From Paenibacillus caseinilyticus (GTDB lineage Bacteria; Bacillota; Bacilli; Paenibacillales; NBRC-103111): a stretch of 64,000 nucleotides of DNA. The position numbers and the translations under genes are program-made. A model generated the notes under the pieces. It searched no databases and had not been told where the DNA came from. It was given only the letters and a program-made list of their open reading frames with translations. Location of the stretch: NCBI RefSeq assembly GCF_027533645.1, contig NZ_JAQAGY010000013.1:62001-126000 (forward strand), in the 5' to 3' direction. This document shows, in pieces, positions 1 through 8,800 of this stretch (position 1 is its first letter; the number at the start of each line of letters is the position of its first letter).

Positions 1-3000
1 ATCAGATGAGCCTGAGGGTCCATCGCTCGGGCGTCTTCCTCTCCGATATGGAAGTAGGAGGTACGCATGGTTCGGGGGGCGTCCAGCAGCCCGGCATAAA
101 AGCCGTCCTCGCCAGCCCAGCGCGACTCGGGAACGGCCCGGATCGCCGAGCGTCCTTCGGCTAGCAGGCTCCAGTAGGCATCCAGATCGGTTGCCCCGGG
201 AAAGCGGCAGGACATCCCGATGACCGCTACATCTCCCGGAGCAAGTTCCCCGGCATTCGGGCCGGGTGCCCCTTCTAAGCGACTAGGGTTCTCAGGATGG
301 GCATCAAGAAGGACGGTGACCGCTTCAGGCCCGATATGGGCTCCGCCCACCCCGGCAAGCTCCGCGCTGTCCTGCCCTTCCCGCCCGGGAATCGTTTCTT
401 CAAGCAGCTTACGCAGCACAGCTTCGTGCCCGCCCGCCAGACGGGCGGCTAATGCGCCGATGCTCGGGTACTCGTAGAGAAGGGAAGATTCGAGCTCCAC
501 CCCAAGCAAGCGGCGGATCGTCCGCAGCACCTGCGCGAGCATAATCGAATCGACGCCGTACTCCGGGAACGGCGTGTCCGCCTCCAGGCTGGACGCATCC
601 AGCTTAAGCTCGGCGGCGAAGATGTCCGCGAGCCAGTTCTGCACGGCCGGCAGCAGTTCCCCCCTAGCGGCGGAAGAAGCGGCAGCCGCCGTCTGCCGTC
701 CCGCGGGTGCCGCTTCCCCGGTACGTGCGACCCCCCGCAGGCTGCGCTGCATGAGCCGTCCCGGATGCCAGCGCCGGGTGTCGATAACCGTCGGGAGAAC
801 AACCGGACCCAGGTCGGACCTCGAGAGGATGTGGTCCAGCAGCCGAAGCCCTTCCCCGTTCGTATGGCTGAGAAGACCGGTCTCGCGGTACGACCGGCTT
901 GTGACTTCGCCAAGCCCCGTCTCCTTCCAGTTCGGCCACTGGATACTGATCATCCGCGTCCTGCCGCGGTAAGCCTGAGCTGCATAATCCATATAGGCGT
1001 TGGCCATGGCATAGTCGCTTTGACCCGAGGCCAAGGACGGCACAATCCCGGATACCGAGGAGAACAGGACGAAGAACGCCGGCGCCTCCTCCCCGAGACA
1101 GCGGCAGAGGATATCGGTTCCTGCCATTTTGGGGGCAAGCACTTCCCGAATCGTCCCTGGGGATTTGCGGATGAAGGCGGGTGTGTCCAGATCCCCCAGC
1201 CCCGCACAGTGGATCACTCCGCCTGGCGGCCCCCACGCGGCTTTCACTTCCTCCGCGTACTGCCGCACCGCCCTCTCATCGGTCAAGGGGAGTGCGGGCA
1301 GCCGGACTTCGGCTCCCATCGCTTCGAGTTCGAGTACCGTCTTGATCTTGCGCGCAGCCGGACTGCCCGGATCTTGAGCCAAGGCATCATCCCACAGCTC
1401 CCGCGGAGGGAAAGCTTCCCGGCCGGTCAGCACCAGCCGGCGGACTCCGTAGTGCTGCACGAAGTGCTTGGCGCACAAGGCGCCGAGCCCCCGGGTGCCG
1501 CCCGTGATCCACAGCACCCCCTCCTGCGGGAACGGAAGACGCGGCAGGACGCCGACTTCCTCACCGTGCTCGCGCAGACCGGCCCGGTAGCGTATCCCTT
1601 GGCGGTAGGCCGTTTCCGCATCGTCGCTGTCCATCAGGAACTCAGCTGCGATCTGCTCCGCTGCGGTCCGATCGTCCGTATCCGCCTCCACATCCACATG
1701 CCGCGAGCGGAGATGGCTGTACTCGCTCTGCAGCATGCGGTACAGGCCGGCCCGCTCGGCACCGGACAAGGCGGTGCCATCCGGCTCGGCCCCGCGCTTC
1801 AGCCGCTCCAGTCCCCGGGTGACGCAGAGCAGCGTCAGCCCATCCCCGCTTCCGTGCTCCACGAGGCGCTGAAGCGGAACGATCCACTCCAGCGACGCTT
1901 CCTGCTTCGCTGCGCAGCCGGCAAGGTCAATCAGGCCCGATATCGCAGAGCCGGAAGCCCGCAGCTCCTCGACCAGAGGCAGCAGTTCGGCCTCGCCGGC
2001 TATCCGGCTGTCCTGGAGCTGTTCGGCCAGCTGCAGGGCAAGCGGGTCGGATCGATGATCCGCCAAGATGATGACCGTCCCAGACGGACCGCTGCGCAGT
2101 GCAGCTTCCGGGCAGGGCTCCCACGCTTTGTGCAGCAGCCGTAGGCTCCGGGATGCTGCCTCCCCGGCCGTCGTCTCCGGCAGACGGGAAGCATCGCCCC
2201 TCAGGCCGTAAGCTGCCGAAGCCGTTGAACTCCCTCTGCTCTCGGACACAGGCAGCCAATAACGATCCTTCGCAAAGGGGTACGTCGGCAGCGGGATCCG
2301 CCGGGGCTTGCTGTGCCGGTGCAGCTGGGTCCAGTCGATATCGACTCCTTGGGTCCACAGCCGGGCGATATTCGCGAGCCGTCCTTTGCGCAGCCACCTC
2401 TGCAGCAGTTCTCCGGAGTCCTCATCCTCCTGGAACAGCATGGATAGATCAGCGCCCTGCTTCGCCTGCCCCCGGTAGATGTGCCCGGGATCTTCCGTTC
2501 CCTGCAGGAAGCGCTCCAACAGCTCCCGCAGCCCGGATAGATCCCGCGCGATGAAGGCCGCGCGTTCGTTCATCGCTTCGCGTCCGACCTGCAATGTGTA
2601 GGCCAAGTCGTCTGCACGAAGATCGGGGCGCTGTAAGCAAGCAGGCGTGGGGGCTTCCACTGGGGCCGCTTCCACTGGGGCCGCCTCTACTGACGGCACG
2701 CTATCCATGCCGGACTCCTCACCAGACGCCGGCTGGGCAGCAGCCAACCGGCTTGCCGCCGCCGCGATCGAGCCTGCCTGCATCAGCGCGCCGCTGCCTG
2801 GGGCCGCACCGAACTCTTCGATCAGGCTCTCCCCGAGCCGCATCCAGTGGACCGGTTCCATGCCGTATTCGCTCAAAGCCTGCTCCGCTTCGATGAGCTC
2901 TTCCCTTACCCCGAGAATCCCGGCCACCAGGGAGCGCAGCCTCTGTTCCAAGTCACGCTGCGCCGTATTCCGGGCCTCTTCTGTCCTCTGCCCCGCTTCG

Positions 3001-5846
3001 CGGGCTCCGCTGTCCGGCTCCGTCCCCAGCGATTCCGGCAGTCCGCCGGAGCCTGCTCCCTTCAGGAAAGCGAGCAGCTTGCCCGCATAGGCAAGCAGCC
3101 GTTCCTTGTTCTTGGCAGAGAGGGGCACGAGCACCATCCCTCCTGCATCTTCTTCCTCCCCGGCGTCCCTTTTCCCGCTGCGGGAGGCCTCCGGCACATA
3201 CTCTTCCACAATGAGGTGCGCGTTGGAACCCGTCGCGCCGAACGAACTGATGCCCGCCCGCCGGGGGAACCTCAGCTCCCTGCCGTCCCGGATCAGGACC
3301 GGCTCCTCCCATGCCTTGGCTTCGCGCTGAACATAGAAAGGAGATCCCGAGAAATCGATATACGGATTAAGCTCCTCCGCATGAAGCGACGGTACGAGCA
3401 GCCGGTGACGCAGCTGCAGGATGACCTTATGCAGTCCGCTGACGCCCGCCGCCGCTTCGGCATGCCCGATGTTGGATTTTACGGAGCCGATCGAACAGAA
3501 CTGTACATCCTCCGTATATTCGCGGAAGGCTTTGCCGAGGCCCTGCATCTCAATCGGGTCGCCGAGCGATGTCCCCGTGCCGTGCGCTTCCAGGCAGGTG
3601 ATCGTGCGCGCATCGATGCCCGCCCGCTCCAGACATTCGCCGATGAGCTCGGCTTGGCCCACGGGGCTCGGCACCGTAATACCGCTCACCGTCCCTCCGT
3701 GGTTGACTGCGCTGCCTTTGATCACCGCATAGATGTGGTCTCCGTCCCGTTCCGCCTGCCGGAGCGGCTTGAGCAGCACGGCGCCCACGCCCTCGCCAGA
3801 TACGTAGCCGTCCCCGCCTCCTCCGAATGTACGGCACCGGCCGTCGCTTGCATGCATGTCCATAAGGCCGTAGGATACATATTTGCCCGGATGCAGCGAC
3901 AAGTTCACGCCGCCCGCCAAAGCCACCTCGCACTCGCCCGTCTTCAAGCTCTGCATGGCGAGGTGCACAGCTGTCAGCGAGGAGGAACAGACTGTATCGA
4001 CCGTCATGCTGGGCCCGTGAAAATTGCAAAAGTACGACACCCGGTTCGCGATGGGCGCGTCCGTAAGCGACAGCGGGAACAACTGCCCCTGGGCATGCGA
4101 CTCGGCCCCGAGCAGCGCATAATCCTTATGCATGACGCCGGCGAAGACGCCGACCTTCCTTCTTCCGTACTTCCCTCTCGGTGCCGCCAGCGTGCTTGGC
4201 GTATAGCCCGAATCCTCGATCGTCTCCCAGCATGTCTGCAGGAACAGCCGCTCCTGCGGGTCCATCGTCTCGGCTTCGCGGGGCGTGATCCGAAAAAATT
4301 GCGGGTCGAACCCATCCGGATTCTCCAGGAATCCGCCCCAGCGGGAGAGCGGCTTGCCGGAGGGCGATTCCAGCCCTTCCAGCGCTTGCCATGGCCAACG
4401 GGAGGCGGGCACCTCCCCTACGCAGTCTATGCCTGCATATAAGTTGGCCCAGAACGCATCCAGATTCTCCGCTCCGGGATACCGCCCGGCCATGCCAATC
4501 ACGGCGATGCCGCCTTCGTCCCCGCCGTCTGCAGCTGCTGCAGACGTGGACCCGAAAGGAGCCGCCTCTTCGCTGCCAGCGGCGGTGAGGCCTGATGCTT
4601 CGGCTCCTATTCGACTATACTCAAGGCGACTCTGCTCAGGGCGGCTAAGCTCAAGGCGGCTATGCACAGGTTGACTATGTTCAGGAGAGGCTCCCCTTAG
4701 CGGTTCTTCCTCGCCTGCCGGGGCGAAAAAGCCCGGATAAGCCGATGCCAAGTGCTCGGCGAGCTGGGCTATCGTCGTGTATTCGAACAGCAGGGTCGGC
4801 GATACCGCAGAGCCGACACGGCTCTCTACCGCAGAGGCCATGGCCAGCAGCCCGGCCGAATCCAGTCCCATCTCATAGTAGCCGGCATGGATCTGAGTGT
4901 CGTCCACGGCCCGATCCAGCCGATCCGACAACAGCCTCCGCAGGAACGCTTGAGCTTCCGCGAAGCCTGCACTCCGCCGCCTGGTTCCGGCAGGGCTCGT
5001 CTGACTCCCCGCCCGGGCCGCCCCGTCCCCCTGTCGTACACGCTTAGTCGTGAAGTCCCGGAGCTCCGCTACTTTGACGCCCTGCGCATCGAAAAATTCC
5101 ATCGTCATCGTCAGCAGCTCTTCGCCGCAATGCAGTGATGAAGTACGGACTCTCGTCGTGCAGCCGGTCTGGAGCAGGGCCGACGCACGAAACGAGGCAA
5201 AGAACAGCGGCAGGAACAACGAATCCCGCTCCTGCGGCGAAGCGGACAACCAGCGGCCGACGATACCGGCCCCGCTCCCGTCCAGAAGAGCGGGATGGAA
5301 CATGAACCGCTTGGCGTGACCCGCGACTTCGTCTCCCACAGAACACTCTGCGAGATAAGCCTGCTCCGTCTCCCGGACGTGTCCGGCCGCTTTCATGAAG
5401 CCGGTGTGCACGACATTCCGCCGCCTCCACTCTCCGTAGAGTGACTCCAAATCGATCGGAGAGCCTGCAGCCTCCATGGTCTCGTCCTCTTCCAGCTGTC
5501 CCCCGAAATCCACAGCCGCTACGAGATGCATCTCCGCCGCAGCGTACAGAACCGGCTGGCGTGCCCGGTCTTCCCCTCTTCCTCTGCCTTCCGCTCGGAT
5601 CATCCACTGTCCGGAGGCGCTTTCTTCTGCCGAGATGTCCAGTACGATCACCTGATCTCCCGATAGGATCAGCGGGTGGTGGATCGACAGGTTGCGAAGC
5701 TCGAGTTCCGCACAGGAATAGCCGTGTTCCCGGAAAATTTGATACAGCAAGTCTATATAAGCGAGCCCGGGCAGCAGGGCTTGTCCGTTCGCCCGGTGGT
5801 CGCGGATCATCGGATTGTTCAGTGACATGACCAGTTGACGCTTCAT
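1..5846 (-). CDS. Trans-AT polyketide synthase PKS3, 3' end outside window (DH-ACP-KS-[ACP-like]-KR-ACP-KS...)
   Basis: Open reading frame with no stop before the left edge; about 1948 residues are visible. The ATG at 5846 lies 14 nt after the PKS2 stop, behind an AGGAAGGAGAG ribosome site. Domains in order: a dehydratase with HRANGQALLP (residues 18-27) and the catalytic-Asp motif HPALLDGSG; an ACP with GLDSAGL (Ser near 329); a ketosynthase from about 447 with DTVCSSS (Cys near 619), EAHGTGT and KSNIGH; an ACP-like insert without Ser (near 965-1010); a ketoreductase with TGGTRGLG (near 1450) and SDYAMANAY; an ACP with YGVDSIML (near 1765); then the start of another KS. There is no AT domain, so malonyl units must come from the trans AT at 22894-25395. 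The leading DH probably completes the KS0 at the end of PKS2. The protein is a cytoplasmic megasynthase. Domain calls are firm; the product is inferred. Confidence 0.95.
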   Translation of the reverse strand, partial: MKRQLVMSLNNPMIRDHRANGQALLPGLAYIDLLYQIFREHGYSCAELELRNLSIHHPLILSGDQVIVLDISAEESASGQWMIRAEGRGRGEDRARQPVLYAAAEMHLVAAVDFGGQLEEDETMEAAGSPIDLESLYGEWRRRNVVHTGFMKAAGHVRETEQAYLAECSVGDEVAGHAKRFMFHPALLDGSGAGIVGRWLSASPQERDSLFLPLFFASFRASALLQTGCTTRVRTSSLHCGEELLTMTMEFFDAQGVKVAELRDFTTKRVRQGDGAARAGSQTSPAGTRRRSAGFAEAQAFLRRLLSDRLDRAVDDTQIHAGYYEMGLDSAGLLAMASAVESRVGSAVSPTLLFEYTTIAQLAEHLASAYPGFFAPAGEEEPLRGASPEHSQPVHSRLELSRPEQSRLEYSRIGAEASGLTAAGSEEAAPFGSTSAAAADGGDEGGIAVIGMAGRYPGAENLDAFWANLYAGIDCVGEVPASRWPWQALEGLESPSGKPLSRWGGFLENPDGFDPQFFRITPREAETMDPQERLFLQTCWETIEDSGYTPSTLAAPRGKYGRRKVGVFAGVMHKDYALLGAESHAQGQLFPLSLTDAPIANRVSYFCNFHGPSMTVDTVCSSSLTAVHLAMQSLKTGECEVALAGGVNLSLHPGKYVSYGLMDMHASDGRCRTFGGGGDGYVSGEGVGAVLLKPLRQAERDGDHIYAVIKGSAVNHGGTVSGITVPSPVGQAELIGECLERAGIDARTITCLEAHGTGTSLGDPIEMQGLGKAFREYTEDVQFCSIGSVKSNIGHAEAAAGVSGLHKVILQLRHRLLVPSLHAEELNPYIDFSGSPFYVQREAKAWEEPVLIRDGRELRFPRRAGISSFGATGSNAHLIVEEYVPEASRSGKRDAGEEEDAGGMVLVPLSAKNKERLLAYAGKLLAFLKGAGSGGLPESLGTEPDSGAREAGQRTEEARNTAQRDLEQRLRSLVAGILGVREELIEAEQALSEYGMEPVHWMRLGESLIEEFGAAPGSGALMQAGSIAAAASRLAAAQPASGEESGMDSVPSVEAAPVEAAPVEAPTPACLQRPDLRADDLAYTLQVGREAMNERAAFIARDLSGLRELLERFLQGTEDPGHIYRGQAKQGADLSMLFQEDEDSGELLQRWLRKGRLANIARLWTQGVDIDWTQLHRHSKPRRIPLPTYPFAKDRYWLPVSESRGSSTASAAYGLRGDASRLPETTAGEAASRSLRLLHKAWEPCPEAALRSGPSGTVIILADHRSDPLALQLAEQLQDSRIAGEAELLPLVEELRASGSAISGLIDLAGCAAKQEASLEWIVPLQRLVEHGSGDGLTLLCVTRGLERLKRGAEPDGTALSGAERAGLYRMLQSEYSHLRSRHVDVEADTDDRTAAEQIAAEFLMDSDDAETAYRQGIRYRAGLREHGEEVGVLPRLPFPQEGVLWITGGTRGLGALCAKHFVQHYGVRRLVLTGREAFPPRELWDDALAQDPGSPAARKIKTVLELEAMGAEVRLPALPLTDERAVRQYAEEVKAAWGPPGGVIHCAGLGDLDTPAFIRKSPGTIREVLAPKMAGTDILCRCLGEEAPAFFVLFSSVSGIVPSLASGQSDYAMANAYMDYAAQAYRGRTRMISIQWPNWKETGLGEVTSRSYRETGLLSHTNGEGLRLLDHILSRSDLGPVVLPTVIDTRRWHPGRLMQRSLRGVARTGEAAPAGRQTAAAASSAARGELLPAVQNWLADIFAAELKLDASSLEADTPFPEYGVDSIMLAQVLRTIRRLLGVELESSLLYEYPSIGALAARLAGGHEAVLRKLLEETIPGREGQDSAELAGVGGAHIGPEAVTVLLDAHPENPSRLEGAPGPNAGELAPGDVAVIGMSCRFPGATDLDAYWSLLAEGRSAIRAVPESRWAGEDGFYAGLLDAPRTMRTSYFHIGEEDARAMDPQAHL

Positions 5847-5860
5847 ACGGCTCTCCTTCC

Positions 5861-8800
5861 TCAGCCAAACGTGTCCCACACCATGAGCCCGCTCTCTTCC
5901 ATCTCCGGTTCTGCTGGAGAGGACTGCCGTGCGCGGCCGGAAGCGGGAACCGCAGGTTCTTGCGCCTCCATTGCTTCTGCGGGCAGCGGAAGAGGCCGCC
6001 GTGCAACGGAGGAGGGAACCGTGTCCTCCCAGCCCTCGAGGATTACGTGGGCATTGGTGCCCCCGTCGGCAAAACAGCTCAGCGCAGCATTCCTCGGCCC
6101 CCTCCATTCCGCCCGTTCCCGGTCAAAGTAAAATGAGGATGCCTCCAAATCATAATGCTTCATCGGTTCCTGGCCCGACAAAAAGGGAACCCGTTCGCGG
6201 CGCTGAAGCATCAGCGCCACCTTGATCAATCCCGCGATCCCCTCGGCGCACAGCGGATGGCCGATGTTCGGCTTCAATGACCCAAGGCCGAGCGGCGTCC
6301 GGCTCTCCTTCCGGTAGACGGAATGAATGGCTTTGAGCTCGAGCAGATCGGACACCACCGAACCCGAACCGTTGACTTCGATATAGCCGATCTCCTCCGC
6401 CGTCTTGCCGCTCCTCTGAAGCGCAATGCGCATCACTTCCGACTGCGCCTGCAGGCTGGGCGTCGAAGGACCCGCGGTTCTGCCGTCGTTGTTCACCGCA
6501 ATGCCCCGGATCACGGCATGGATACGTTCTCCGTCCGCAGCCGCTTGTTCAAGCGGCTTGAGCAGGATCATCCCCGCCCCCTCCGACAGCACGACGCCAT
6601 TCGCCCTCGCGTCGAACAGATGAAACCGGGGCTCGCTGCTCAGGAGTCCGCGCTGCCGGAACAGTCGGTGGCTGTTCTCCGATCCGAGCAAGCTGACGCC
6701 GCCGACCATGGCGCATCCGACCTCTCCGCTGCGCAGCGCCTGGATGGCCACATTCAAGCTGACCAAGGCCGAAGAGCAGGCAGTGTCGAGCACAAGGCTC
6801 GGACCGCGCAGGTCGAAGAACTGCGAGATGTTCGAAGCCATATAATTGGGCCCCACCGCCACGATGGGATTGCGCGCTCCGAGAAGCCGCCCCTCATCCG
6901 GGACATGCTGGCTCCGCCCGCCGAGATAGACGCCGACCGACCGGCCCCGTATCTCCTCCAGCGTATAGCCTGCATCGCACCATGCCTTCAGGCTCTCTTC
7001 GAGCACCAGCAGCGCCTGCGGATCCATGGCGGCCGCGTCTTCTCCGGCGAGTCCAAAAAAAGCCGGAGCCATCGTCCGGGGACGCTTGAGCAGACCTGCA
7101 TAATAAGGGGCGGCATCGGCGCCCGGCCAGCGGCTGGCCGGTACGGCGCCGATCGCCGAATCCCCATCAGCGAGAAGCTCCCAGTACGCTTCCAGCGAGT
7201 CCGCACCCGGGAACCGGCAGGACATGCCGATGATCGCTATATCCCCCGAAGCCAAGGCTGGATCCGGAATACGGCCTCCGTAACGCTGTCCCGGCGAGAG
7301 GGGCATCGCGGAGGCGGCAGCGGCACCCGCTGTTAGCGTATCGGGTGAACCCTCAATCGCTGCCTCGCTTGCTGCCTCGCGAGAGCCCGTACCGGCAGCC
7401 GCTGCAAGAGCAGCATCCGTCTGAGCAGCCACAACTTGTTCTGTATAGTCAGTCCCTTCGGCGGTTCTTCCGGCGGCCGCCTCCTCTACCGACCCGCAGT
7501 TCCTGACTAATGCCTCCTGGCCTGTATCTTCGCCCAGCAGGGCCGCGAGCAGGGGCCCCTGCGTCTCCGACAGCCAGGAAGCGAACGAGCGGATGCTCGG
7601 ATACTCGAACAAAATCGAAGGATCGAGCTCCAGCGGGAGATGCTGCCGGATCGCCCGGAGCACCTGGGCCAGCAGGATCGAATCGACCCCGTATTCCACG
7701 AACGGGGTATCGGCATCCATCCGGGAGGGAGGAAGCCGCAGCTCTTGGGCGAACTTGCCTGCCACCCACTGGCGAACCGCCTCCGGCCATCCTTCCCCCC
7801 TCTCCGTACCTGTATCCGGGATTTCCGACGGCCCGACTGCTTCCTCTGCCCCCTTAGGCGCTGACAGCCCTCCAGCGGAAGCCTCCTCCTCTTCCCGCAG
7901 ACTGCGCAGCATCAGCCGCTCGGGTCTCCAACGCTTGGAGTCCACGACAGCCGGGAGCACCACGGGTCCATGCCCTTCCGCGAGGATACGGTCCAGCAGC
8001 TGGAGCCCTTCCTCATTCGTGTGGCTCAACAGGCCCGTGTCCTCATAAGCGCGGCTTTTGACTTCGCCCATTCCCGTCTCTTTCCAGTTGGGCCACTGGA
8101 TGCTGATCATCGGACACGATCCGCTGCGGGCCTGCGCCGCATAGTCCATGTAAGCGTTGGCCATCGCATAATCGCTTTGTCCTGCGGCCAAGGTCGGCAC
8201 CACGGCCGATACGGAAGAGAACAGGACGAAGAACCGCAGAGGCTCTTCCTTCAAACAGCGGTACAGCGCGTCCAGGCCCTTGACTTTGGGGGCAAGCACC
8301 TCCGCCACCGATTCGATGGTTTTGCGGATGAAGGCCGGTGTTTCGGCATGATCGAGACCCGCGCAGTGAAGCACGCCGCCGATCGGCCCTAAGGCTCCCT
8401 TCACCTCTTGCACGCTCCGCCGTACCGCCTCCTCGTCAGCGAGGGGGATCGCCAGCACCTTCACCTGCGCACCCAGCGTCTCTAGTCTGCGGATGCTCCG
8501 GATCTTGCTGCCGGTCCCGCTGCCGTCCTCTGACGCATAGGCATCCCACTGGTCCCGGGGAGGCAGCGCTTCCCTGCCCGTAAGCACAAGCCGCCTCGCG
8601 CCGCAGTGCCGGACGAAGTGTTCGGCGCATAACGCCCCGATGCCCCGGGTCCCCCCGGTGATCCACAGCACTTGATCCGGCGGAAATGAAATCCGGGCAG
8701 GCGGGTCCAGGAGAGCCTCATCCGTTATTTCCCGCAGGCAGGCTCTGTACCTTACTCCCGCGCGATAGCACACTTCCGCATCCTCGCTGTCCATGAGCAG

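Noticed and set aside
765-4442. Long open frames on the plus strand opposite the PKS genes (for example 765-2144 and 2847-4442)
   Set aside because: They are antisense to well-supported PKS domains, have no ribosome sites, and their translations show no family features. High GC content with few stop codons explains them.
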